A DNA stretch of 36,275 nt, taken from contig VGOB01000024.1 in assembly GCA_016865935.1 (NCBI GenBank), positions 1 to 36,275 of the forward strand. The letters are read 5' to 3'. The position numbers and the translations under genes were made by a program. This document shows, piece by piece, positions 8,565-14,995 of this stretch. The notes under the pieces were generated by a model. The model did not search any database. It was not told the DNA's origin and saw only the letters and a list, made by a program, of their open reading frames with translations. Source of the DNA: Chloroflexota bacterium. GTDB lineage: Bacteria; Chloroflexota; Anaerolineae; UBA4142. The first letter of the stretch is position 1; every line of letters starts with the position of its first letter.

Positions 8565-9707
8565 GTGTCGGCAAAAGATTTTTTGAAAAAACTTTCCGAA
8601 GCGCACGGCGTCTCGGGTTATGAACACGCGATCCGCGAAATGGTGATCGCCGAATTCAAACCCTACGCCGATGAAATTTCCGTCACGCCGATGGGTAGCG
8701 TCATCGCGCTCAAGCGCGGCGCGGGTCCTTCGATGAGGTCTACCCTGAGCAGAGCCGAAGGGCTCAGGACGGGCAAAGTCCTGATCGAAGGGCATATGGA
8801 CGAGATCGGCTTGATGGTGACGGAGATCGAACAAGGATTCCTCCGCTTCACCCAGGTCGGCGGATTCGACGTGCGCGTATTGCCATCGCAAGAAGTGATC
8901 GTGCACGGCAAGCAGAAACTGCGCGGCATCATCGGCGCACGTCCGCCGCACGTCCTCACCGCCGACGAGCGCGAGAAGGTAATCCCGATGAGCGATCTCT
9001 GGATTGACGTCGGCTTGCCGGAAGCGCGCGTGCGCGAACTGGTGCAGGTCGGCGATTGGATCACCTACGCGCGCGACGTGATCGATCTGAAAAACAATTT
9101 GGTCGCGGGCAAATCGCTCGACGATCGCGCCGCCGTGGTGTCCGTCGTCGAAGCGCTCAAGTCGCTCGCGACGATGAAGCATACCTGGGATGTCTACGCC
9201 GTTGCGAACGTGCAAGAAGAAGTCGGCTTGAAAGGCGCGCAGACATCGGCGTTCCGGATCAATCCCGATGTCGCGATCGCGCTGGACGTGAGCCACGCCG
9301 AACAACCGAACACGCCGGAGATTGGCACCGTGCCGCTCGGCGGCGGAATGGGCATCGCGATCGGACCTAACATTCATCCACTCGTCTACGAAAAACTGAC
9401 TGAAGTTGCCAAAGCAAACGAGATCGCGTTCAAGGTTCTCGCGGAAGCCGGCGCGACCGGCACCGACGCGTGGGCGATGCAAGTGGTGCGCGAAGGGATT
9501 CCGACCGGGCTGATTGACATTCCGTTGCGCTATATGCACACGTCGGTCGAAACGATCAGCATCACCGATGTCGAACGGATCGGACGCTTGCTCGCGCTCT
9601 TCTGCGCGTCGCTCGACGACAAGTTCATCAAGCAGTTGCGCGGGGAAACGGAAGAAGCAACGCGAAAGAGCGCGAAAGAAACGCGAAAGAACGCGAAGAA
9701 AAAATAA
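8565..9707 (+). CDS. M42 family metallo-aminopeptidase, paralog 1
   Basis: M42 enzymes are cytoplasmic dinuclear-metal aminopeptidases that often assemble into dodecameric TET particles. Start is GTG at 8565, 10 bases after AGGAGG. At 380 aa the length is normal. Metal and catalytic residues are visible in GHMDEIGLM, the bridging Asp in LDDRAAVV, the Glu pair in QEEVGLKGA, ALDVSHA, and the C-terminal His in YMHTSVETI. The stretch SMRSTLSRAEGLRTGKV just before GHMDEIG is longer than in its two neighbours and is encoded by a small palindromic repeat (8726-8770), inserted in frame in a surface loop. The tail is rich in Lys/Arg/Glu (TRKSAKETRKNAKKK). First gene of three tandem paralogs behind a consensus promoter. 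Confidence 0.93.
   Translation: MSAKDFLKKLSEAHGVSGYEHAIREMVIAEFKPYADEISVTPMGSVIALKRGAGPSMRSTLSRAEGLRTGKVLIEGHMDEIGLMVTEIEQGFLRFTQVGGFDVRVLPSQEVIVHGKQKLRGIIGARPPHVLTADEREKVIPMSDLWIDVGLPEARVRELVQVGDWITYARDVIDLKNNLVAGKSLDDRAAVVSVVEALKSLATMKHTWDVYAVANVQEEVGLKGAQTSAFRINPDVAIALDVSHAEQPNTPEIGTVPLGGGMGIAIGPNIHPLVYEKLTEVAKANEIAFKVLAEAGATGTDAWAMQVVREGIPTGLIDIPLRYMHTSVETISITDVERIGRLLALFCASLDDKFIKQLRGETEEATRKSAKETRKNAKKK
8726..8770. repeat. CCTTCG/GCTCAGG palindromic repeat in frame in M42 paralog 1
   Basis: CCTTCG (8727-8732) pairs with CGAAGG (8756-8761), and CCTGAGC (8744-8750) with GCTCAGG (8762-8768). The reverse-strand reading gives the PFGSAQGR signature common to this repeat type. The two M42 paralogs next door lack it. 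Confidence 0.75.
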
Positions 9708-9716
9708 TCGTGGAAT

Positions 9717-9802
9717 GTCATTGCGAGCGTTTTCTGCAAAGCAATCTCCAAATCGCGAATTGGGGATTGCTTCGTCGGCACAAACCGCCTCCTCGCAATG
9801 AC
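9717..9802. repeat. Palindromic repeat, TCATTGCGAG type (copy 3), between M42 paralogs 1 and 2
   Basis: Terminal arms GTCATTGCGAG and CTCGCAATGAC enclose AAGCAATCTCC / GGGGATTGCTTC. It starts ten bases after the stop codon of the first gene and ends 14 bases before the next ATG, so it is read through in a shared transcript. Confidence 0.92.
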
Positions 9803-9816
9803 AATGGGAATATACT

Positions 9817-10842
9817 ATGCTCCTAGAAAAACTCTCCAACGCGCGCGGCGTTTCCGGCAACGAAGGCGAAGTGCGCGAGATTTTGATCGACGCGGTCAAA
9901 GACCACGTGGACGAGTACCGCGTGGACACGCTCGGCAATCTGATCGCGCGCAAAAAAGCCAAAGGCGCGCGCGCGCGCAAGCCGCTCCGCGTGATGCTCG
10001 CCGCGCATATGGACGAAATCGGTCTGATGATCACGCATCACGATTCAAACGGTTACTTGCGCTTCGATCCGGTCGGCGGAATTGACGCGCGCGTGTTGTT
10101 GAGCAAGACGGTGCTGATCGGCAAAGACAAAGTGCCGGGCGTCATCGGCGTCAAGCCGATTCATTTGCTCAAAGCGAGCGAACGTCAGCAAGTACTCGAA
10201 ACAGACGCGTTGACGATTGACATTGGCGCGAAATCGAAAGAGGACGCGCAGGGCTTGGTCAAGATCGGCGATTACGCGACATTTGCGACGACATTCAGTT
10301 CCATCGGGACGGATTGCGTCAAAGGCAAAGCGCTCGACGATCGCGCCGGGTGCGCCGCGCTCGTCGAAATTCTGAAACGCGATTATCCGTTCGATCTCTA
10401 CGGCGTTTTCACCGCGCAGGAAGAAGTCGGCGCGCGCGGCGCGCGCGTGGCGGCATACGCGATCGAGCCGACGTACGCGTTCGCGCTCGAAGGTACCGTG
10501 TGCGACGACTCGCCGAAGAAAAAAGATGTGTCACCGGTGACGCGCGTCGGCGGCGGTCCCGCGATCACGTTCGCGGATAATTCGTTGCTCTCGGATCGCC
10601 GCTTGGTGGATTTGCTCGTCGAGACGGCGCGCGAAAATAAAATTCCGTACCAATTCAAACAAGCCGTCGCGGGCGGCACCGACGCGGGACGCATCACGCT
10701 CGTCAAAGAAGGCGTGCCCTCCGTCGCCGTCGCCGTGCCGACGCGTTATATTCATTCGCCGGTCAGTTTGCTGAGCAAACGCGATTTCGAAAATCTGATC
10801 GCGTTGATGATCAAGGCGCTACCAAAAGTCGCAAAGATTTAG
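9817..10842 (+). CDS. M42 family metallo-aminopeptidase, paralog 2
   Basis: This second M42 peptidase has 341 aa and starts at ATG 9817 (MLLEKLSNARGVSGNEGE). The metal and catalytic motifs are complete: AHMDEIGLM, LDDRAGCA, QEEVGARGA and the terminal YIHSPVSLL. Its ALEGTVCDD motif has Glu where the neighbours have Asp at a metal-ligand position, a variant that occurs in some M42 subgroups and may shift metal or substrate preference. There is no strong ribosome-binding site just upstream because the palindromic repeat comes within 14 bases; translation may depend on that hairpin or on coupling. It probably shares the promoter at 8504. Confidence 0.93.
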   Translation: MLLEKLSNARGVSGNEGEVREILIDAVKDHVDEYRVDTLGNLIARKKAKGARARKPLRVMLAAHMDEIGLMITHHDSNGYLRFDPVGGIDARVLLSKTVLIGKDKVPGVIGVKPIHLLKASERQQVLETDALTIDIGAKSKEDAQGLVKIGDYATFATTFSSIGTDCVKGKALDDRAGCAALVEILKRDYPFDLYGVFTAQEEVGARGARVAAYAIEPTYAFALEGTVCDDSPKKKDVSPVTRVGGGPAITFADNSLLSDRRLVDLLVETARENKIPYQFKQAVAGGTDAGRITLVKEGVPSVAVAVPTRYIHSPVSLLSKRDFENLIALMIKALPKVAKI

Positions 10843-10899
10843 ACCGATGACAGACGACCGATGACCGAAATTTCCGTCGTCTGTCGTCCGTCCTTCGTC
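10842..10899. repeat. Inverted repeat between M42 paralogs 2 and 3
   Basis: GACAGACGAC (10849-10858) pairs perfectly with GTCGTCTGTC (10876-10885), set in GACCGATGAC/GTCCGTC units. It is followed at once by the AGGAG site (10901-10905) of the third gene. Confidence 0.8.
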
Positions 10900-10912
10900 G
10901 AGGAGTTTAACA

Positions 10913-11989
10913 ATGGCTACCGCAAAAAAGGCAACTCATTTTCCGTTGCTCGATAACGACGATCCCCAATCGAGTGGGATGCATCCGTTGAAGGCGCTGA
11001 CCAAGCGCATCACCGAAGCGTACGGACCGTCGGGATACGAACAAGGCGTGCGCGAATTGATCCGCGACGAGATCAAGGGCTTCGCGGATGAGGTGCGCGT
11101 GGACGCGCTCGGCAATTTGATCGCGCGCAAAAAAGGGACGGGACCGACGCCGCGCAAAAAAGTGATGCTCGCCGCGCATATGGACGAAATCGGCGTGATC
11201 GTCACGCACATTGACGAGAAAGGTTTCGCGCGCTTTGCGCCGATTGGCGGCGTGTATCCGCTGACGCTTTTTGGGCAACGCTGCCGCTTTGCGAACGGCG
11301 TCGTCGGCGTGTTCGGGCGCGAGATAAAAGATTCGACCGCGACCGAAGTGACGCTGAACAAATTGTTCATTGACGTCGGCGCGACGAGCAAGGACGATGC
11401 GCCGGTCGGCGTCGGCGATCCTGCCGGGTTCTGGCGCGATTTTTCCGATCTTGGAAATCGCATCGTCTCCAAAGCGATGGATGATCGAATCGGCTGCGTC
11501 GTTTTGATCGAAGTGTTGAAGCAGTTGAAGAAATCGCCGCACGATGTCTATTTCGTTTTCACCGTGCAGGAAGAAGTCGGCTTGCGCGGCGCGACGACCT
11601 CGGCGTATGGCGTGCAACCCGATCTCGCGATCGCGGTGGATGTGACCGGCACCGGCGATACGCCGGAAGCGAACACGATGGCGGTGCAACTCGGCAAAGG
11701 TCCCGCGATCAAAGTGAAAGACGCGGGAATGCTCGCACATCCGGCAGTGAAAAATTTGCTTGCCGAAACCGCGAAGGAAGCGAAAATTCCGTACCAGTTC
11801 GAAGTGCTGACTGGCGGCACGACGGACGCGATGGCGATGCAGACGACGCGCGAAGGCGTGCCTGCCGGTTGTCTCTCGGTGCCGACGCGTTACGTTCACA
11901 CGCCATCCGAGATGATTGATTTCAACGATTTGCAAAACTCGATCAAGTTGTTGGTCGCGGTGCTGGGGAAGCAGATCAAGTTGGATTAG
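10913..11989 (+). CDS. M42 family metallo-aminopeptidase, paralog 3
   Basis: The third tandem M42 peptidase has 358 aa. Start is ATG 10913 with AGGAG 7 bases upstream. An extra 25 or so N-terminal residues (MATAKKATHFPLLDNDD) precede the usual beginning. Complete motifs are AHMDEIGVIV, MDDRIGCVV, QEEVGLRGA, AVDVTGTGDTP and YVHTPSEMI. Three adjacent but clearly diverged paralogs suggest either hetero-oligomeric TET particles or peptidases with different N-terminal residue preferences; both ideas are inference. The cluster ends at a strong terminator 28 bases after the stop. Confidence 0.94.
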   Translation: MATAKKATHFPLLDNDDPQSSGMHPLKALTKRITEAYGPSGYEQGVRELIRDEIKGFADEVRVDALGNLIARKKGTGPTPRKKVMLAAHMDEIGVIVTHIDEKGFARFAPIGGVYPLTLFGQRCRFANGVVGVFGREIKDSTATEVTLNKLFIDVGATSKDDAPVGVGDPAGFWRDFSDLGNRIVSKAMDDRIGCVVLIEVLKQLKKSPHDVYFVFTVQEEVGLRGATTSAYGVQPDLAIAVDVTGTGDTPEANTMAVQLGKGPAIKVKDAGMLAHPAVKNLLAETAKEAKIPYQFEVLTGGTTDAMAMQTTREGVPAGCLSVPTRYVHTPSEMIDFNDLQNSIKLLVAVLGKQIKLD

Positions 11990-12016
11990 TGCGACAGCGC
12001 AGTGATACGAAAGTGA

Positions 12017-12061
12017 ACACCCGCTGACTGCCGTGTGCGGCAATGTCAGCGGGTGTTTTTT
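12017..12061 (+). terminator. Intrinsic terminator of the M42 cluster
   Basis: The 12-bp stem ACACCCGCTGAC / GTCAGCGGGTGT encloses a second stem TGCCG-TGTG-CGGCA and is followed by a T run. There is no matching T run on the minus strand, so it serves the plus strand only. Confidence 0.92.
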
Positions 12062-12080
12062 GGGAATGGGTTGCTGGAGT

Positions 12081-12416
12081 TCAGTCGAGTGTTGCAACTG
12101 GGATCAGATAATCGTCAATCCGCAGTTCGTCGTTGATCGCGCACTTGTCCGGATCCCACACGATCATTTTGCGATCTCGGCTGATCTCGTATTTTTCGCG
12201 TTCGGCAGGTTCGGCATTATCTAGCGTCGGAATCCACGCCAACGGAATAGCAAGAATCCGCCCATCGATCAACTCGATGCGGATGTAATCGCGCTCAAAT
12301 TGGACGCGATGAATCAATGCCTCGCGCGGAAAAGTGTACGCCGAAGCGGGGTACGGAATGTCGTACCAACGGGTGGTTTGTTCGATCGGTTCAATGTGCT
12401 TTACGTTTGTGAGCAT
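12081..12416 (-). CDS. DUF2442 domain protein
   Basis: A small protein (111 aa from ATG 12416; the track start is eight codons too early). It carries the DUF2442 pattern: a strand-rich stretch FERDYIRIELIDGRILAIPLAW followed by IPTLDNAEPAERE and an Asp-rich end. The function of the family is not established. It overlaps the upstream DUF4160 gene by 26 bases, and the DUF4160-DUF2442 pair is widespread in mobile and accessory regions, often proposed as a toxin-antitoxin-like unit. That role is not shown by this sequence. Confidence 0.8.
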   Translation of the reverse strand: MLTNVKHIEPIEQTTRWYDIPYPASAYTFPREALIHRVQFERDYIRIELIDGRILAIPLAWIPTLDNAEPAEREKYEISRDRKMIVWDPDKCAINDELRIDDYLIPVATLD

Positions 12417-12660
12417 TCCACGCCTCCATGATCCGCCCAAGATTCTGTTTGATGATTTGCAGTGACTGATTCAACTCGGTACGGCTCAACGTGCGCCCTT
12501 CGCGGGCTATTTCGATTTGCGGCTCCAACCAAATTTTGGCATCGTTCGCATCGTTTTGCGATCCTTTGCCGACATGAATGCTCGCCCGATGTTCCCATAG
12601 AACATCGTGGCTATGAAACCAAAAAACCAATTCGCCTTCTTTGAATACGCGAGGACTCAT
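12391..12660 (-). CDS. DUF4160 domain protein
   Basis: An 89-aa protein beginning MSPRVFKEGELVFWFHSHD, the DUF4160 hallmark, followed by HRASIHVGKGSQNDANDAKIWLEP, matching the family pattern of His residues before KFWLEP, and a helical C-terminus (QSLQIIKQNLGRIMEAWNAH). First gene of a two-gene unit with the overlapping DUF2442 gene. It has its own promoter just upstream. The ribosome-binding site is weak. Confidence 0.82.
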   Translation of the reverse strand: MSPRVFKEGELVFWFHSHDVLWEHRASIHVGKGSQNDANDAKIWLEPQIEIAREGRTLSRTELNQSLQIIKQNLGRIMEAWNAHKRKAH

Positions 12661-12683
12661 CGATTATTCTCACTGTTGTTCCA

Positions 12684-12712
12684 ATTCTACAATAGAATCC
12701 TTGCTCGGTCAA
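12684..12712 (-). promoter_or_regulatory. Promoter of the DUF4160/DUF2442 pair
   Basis: On the minus strand TTGACC (12712-12707) and TAGAAT (12689-12684) are 17 bases apart, 24 bases before the ATG at 12660. Confidence 0.75.
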
Positions 12713-12728
12713 GAACGCAGCAAGCATT

Positions 12729-14378
12729 TTATAATGCAACTATCGAAACGATCCCCCGACTCCCGTCCACTTCCACCACCTCCCCTTCTCGAATCTCTGC
12801 GACGATGTTCGCGGTTCCCGCGACGGCTGGAAGACGATACTCGCGCGCGATGACCGCGCTGTGCGACAACACGCCGCCGCGTTCGACGACGAGTCCCGCT
12901 AGCCGCGCGAAAACCGGCGTCCACGCGGGATCAGTTGCCGGCGCGATCAGCACATCGCCGGGCTGAACGCGCGCCAATTCCTCCGCCGATTGGACGACGC
13001 GCGCGACGCCGCGCGCAACGCCGGGGCTGATCGCGCGTCCGCGCCATTGCGACGGGCGGGATAACCCCGCCCCGACATTTTTCAACGGCACATCGCCGCG
13101 CAAAAACGGCGGGTACGCTTCGGTGGGCGACTGCGCGTACTCGCGCTGGTACGCACGCCATTCATCTTGCCGCGCGGTGATCGCGCGCGCGAATTCTGTC
13201 TTGTGTAACCTCACGTCGAAATACGCGACGAGTTCGCTATGTGTCGCGTAAAAGACCGCGTCGCGCGTTGCAATCACGTCATCGCGCACCAAACGATCCG
13301 CGAGCAGCAAGTACAATCGTCGCGCGAGCGCAAGCGATTTTTGCCAGTAGTAACGTTGGTCTTCGCGCAGCGCGAGATAGTGACGCGCAAGCGAGAGAAC
13401 TTGATTGAAAATCACTTGTTTGTGAAAAGATGAAAGATGAAAGATGAAAGATGAAACGTCATTATCGGTCGGCGGTCGGCGGTCGGCAGTCGTCTGCAAC
13501 AACCGCGTGATTTGCTCCGGCGCTTCCGCAAACGTCGGCACCGCAATGTCGAGCGAGAACGAGCGATGTCCGTGTTCAGCAAGAAACGCGACTAGTTTGT
13601 CACTCTGAGCGCAGCGAAGAGTCTCTCCATGTTCTTTGCGAGATGTTTCGCTTCGCTCAACATGACAAACGCCGGCCAATTCGCGCAACGCCGCGTCCAC
13701 TTCCAGCGTCTTGTTCGGCACATCGGCGACGAGCCGCGCCGCGATCTCGTTCGCGTGTTCGCGATCGATCCACGCGGCGATCAGTCGCTTGAGCAAACCG
13801 AACGCGAGATCGGCGTCGCTCAAACTCCAGCGATGAATTCGCAAGACGCCGCGATGCAAATTTTCCGCCGCGCGCAGCGCATCGAAAATCGCGCGCGCGT
13901 CGTCACGCGACAGCGCGTCCACGCGCGCGCGTAACGCGGCGATGCCCGCGTTATGCTCGCGCGTATAGCGCGCCCAGTGACGATAGTTGTGCAGCGGCGA
14001 GACGTTGAACGGATCGGCGAGAAACGCGCGGAGCAGCGAAACGATCACGCGCGGCGCGTCGCGCCAGCGCGGGTACGGCGCGTGTTTGCGAAGCGCGCTG
14101 TCGCCATCGGGAAAATAGCGGGACGCGTCTTCGGGCAAAATGGAATCGGGAAAAATCTTGTAGAAGATTTGGAACGCGCGCGCGTTTGCGTACGGATGCC
14201 CATGCCACAAGCGCGTCAACGGGATCGTCTCGGCAGCGGGGTAACCCAGACAGCGCAACGGATCGCGCAGCGCGAGTTCCTCGATGAACGGCGCGAGGTG
14301 CGACCAACCGAGCGGCGAAATCGGCGCGGGCAAGCGTTCGTTGATGAAACCACTCGTCCAGAGAATTTCGTTTTCCAT
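12729..14378 (-). CDS. PEP-utilising-enzyme mobile-domain protein without ATP-grasp domain
   Basis: A 549-aa protein. The last 80 residues are the swivelling phosphohistidine domain of PEP synthase, PPDK and rifampicin phosphotransferases: GRAISPGVARGVARVV, APATDPAWTPVF, and the phospho-His loop GGVLSHSAVIARE, with the His present. The N-terminus (INERLPAPISPLGWS) matches the region that lies between the ATP-grasp and His domains in such enzymes. The ATP-grasp domain itself is missing, so the protein needs a separate partner or has another role. Two foreign in-frame segments are seen: CHVERSETSRKEHGETLRC, from a 76-bp palindrome, and RRPPTDNDVSSFIFHLSSF, from tandem repeats. The -10 box is only 8 bases before the ATG, so the mRNA should be almost leaderless. 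Confidence 0.82.
   Translation of the reverse strand: MENEILWTSGFINERLPAPISPLGWSHLAPFIEELALRDPLRCLGYPAAETIPLTRLWHGHPYANARAFQIFYKIFPDSILPEDASRYFPDGDSALRKHAPYPRWRDAPRVIVSLLRAFLADPFNVSPLHNYRHWARYTREHNAGIAALRARVDALSRDDARAIFDALRAAENLHRGVLRIHRWSLSDADLAFGLLKRLIAAWIDREHANEIAARLVADVPNKTLEVDAALRELAGVCHVERSETSRKEHGETLRCAQSDKLVAFLAEHGHRSFSLDIAVPTFAEAPEQITRLLQTTADRRPPTDNDVSSFIFHLSSFHKQVIFNQVLSLARHYLALREDQRYYWQKSLALARRLYLLLADRLVRDDVIATRDAVFYATHSELVAYFDVRLHKTEFARAITARQDEWRAYQREYAQSPTEAYPPFLRGDVPLKNVGAGLSRPSQWRGRAISPGVARGVARVVQSAEELARVQPGDVLIAPATDPAWTPVFARLAGLVVERGGVLSHSAVIAREYRLPAVAGTANIVAEIREGEVVEVDGSRGIVSIVAL
13425..13492. repeat. Tandem repeats inside the PEP-type gene
   Basis: Four tandem AAAGATG units (13427-13457) are followed by GGTCGGC repeats (13464-13490). 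Together they encode the in-frame foreign peptide near the middle of the protein. Confidence 0.8.
13595..13670. repeat. 76-bp palindromic repeat in frame in the PEP-type gene
   Basis: Terminal arms GTTTGTCA and TGACAAAC enclose CTCTGAGCGCAGCGAAGAG and CGCTTCGCTCAACA. Translated on the minus strand it gives the CHVERSETS signature. Confidence 0.88.
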
Positions 14379-14386
14379 CGCGTCGC

Positions 14387-14414
14387 ATTATACGCCGCGA
14401 TTCTTGTTTGACAA
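14387..14414 (-). promoter_or_regulatory. Promoter of the PEP-type gene, near-leaderless
   Basis: On the minus strand TTGTCA (14414-14409) and TATAAT (14392-14387) are 16 bases apart. The ATG at 14378 starts 8 bases beyond the -10 box, about where transcription should begin. Confidence 0.78.
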
Positions 14415-14436
14415 ACGCGCCACAAGAATCTATAAT
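14408..14436 (+). promoter_or_regulatory. Consensus promoter of tRNA-Val
   Basis: Perfect TTGACA (14408-14413) and TATAAT (14431-14436) are 17 bases apart. The -35 box overlaps that of the opposite promoter in the sequence TTTGACAAA. Confidence 0.9.
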
Positions 14437-14437
14437 G

Positions 14438-14520
14438 CCAATGAACCAATCGCCCAATAAACCAATGAGCCAAATCAAGTCGCGTTTGGCTTATTGGCAC
14501 ATTGGTTCATTGGCTCATTG
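14438..14520. repeat. Long inverted repeat in the tRNA 5' leader
   Basis: CCAATGAACCAAT (14438-14450) pairs perfectly with ATTGGTTCATTGG (14501-14513), with further imperfect pairing inside. The precursor tRNA should therefore carry a long 5' hairpin to be removed by RNase P. The same repeat class recurs at 35348-35525. Confidence 0.85.
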
Positions 14521-14525
14521 TTTCC

Positions 14526-14601
14526 GGGCGAATAGCTCAGCTGGTAGAGCGCTTGCTTTACACGCAAGATGTCACGGGTTCGAGTCCTGTTTCGCCCACC
14601 A
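14526..14601 (+). tRNA. tRNA-Val (anticodon TAC)
   Basis: A full cloverleaf is visible: acceptor GGGCGAA / TTCGCCC, D arm with AGCTCAGCTGGTAGAGC, anticodon stem CTTGC / GCAAG with loop TTTACAC, T arm with GGTTCGAGTCC, discriminator A and an encoded CCA (14599-14601). The TAC anticodon reads Val GTN codons. tRNA genes are frequent integration sites, and a repeat-free 20-kb accessory region begins directly after it. Confidence 0.97.
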
Positions 14602-14715
14602 TTAGATACTTGCTCGCATGAGGCACAGATGACTAGCCGCAGAGCGAAGAATAAACACGTCGAAAAAAATCACGCGCGATCAACTCTCTCCGCGAATCAC
14701 GAGGAGGATGATCCG

Positions 14716-14952
14716 ATGACGAAAGACCTGACCAAGTATGTGACGACGCGCCAGGCGGCGGAGATGCTGGGCGTGGTTACAGATCATGTTTACCGGCTGA
14801 TCGAAGGCGAGAAACTGAGAAGCATACGGCTGGGGCACGAGTGGCTAATCTATGTGCCATCCATCGAGAAATACCAGCAAACCAAATCAAAGCGCGGACG
14901 GCCACCATCCGGATCACCCCGGCAAGTAGAAACAAACAACGGGCAAAGTTGA
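14716..14952 (+). CDS. Excisionase/MerR-like helix-turn-helix protein
   Basis: A 78-aa protein (MTKDLTKYVTTRQAAEMLGV) of the HTH_17 excisionase-type fold: TRQAAEMLGVVTDHVYRLIEGEKLRSIRLGHEWLI is the winged helix with the usual G-x-x-W/R-x-I ending. The basic tail KSKRGRPPSG resembles an AT-hook (RGRP). Start is ATG 14716 behind GGAGG; the longer track ORF would run through the tRNA. Its place between the tRNA and the BREX genes suggests a recombination directionality factor or a small regulator of the island. No integrase is in the window. Confidence 0.8.
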   Translation: MTKDLTKYVTTRQAAEMLGVVTDHVYRLIEGEKLRSIRLGHEWLIYVPSIEKYQQTKSKRGRPPSGSPRQVETNNGQS

Positions 14953-14978
14953 AACGCAACTTTGCCCGTGTTGTTTTT
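14940..14978 (+). terminator. Intrinsic terminator after the HTH gene
   Basis: The perfect 11-bp stem CGGGCAAAGTT / AACTTTGCCCG (14940-14950, 14958-14968) is followed by GTGTTGTTTTT. The left arm overlaps the last codons of the HTH gene. brxL ends at 14996 from the other side. Confidence 0.9.
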
Positions 14979-14995
14979 CTTCACGAATAGGGTTC

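Noticed and set aside
178-9802. The TCATTGCGAG palindromes as insertion sequences or CRISPR-like arrays
   Set aside because: They are too short for a transposase, have no constant target duplication that I can see, and are scattered singly. They are dispersed palindromic repeats.
8352-10034. 560-aa minus-strand ORF opposite the M42 genes
   Set aside because: It is a shadow frame created by high GC content. It crosses two real genes and the palindromic repeats and has no domain logic.
10907-12097. 396-aa minus-strand ORF opposite M42 paralog 3
   Set aside because: It is His/Arg-rich shadow coding, it spans the terminator at 12017-12061, and the plus strand holds an intact enzyme.
14526-14601. 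att-site duplication of the tRNA-Val 3' end
   Set aside because: I looked for a second copy of the T-arm/acceptor sequence to the right of the tRNA, especially near 35.3 kb, and found none in the window. The right boundary of any element stays unproven.
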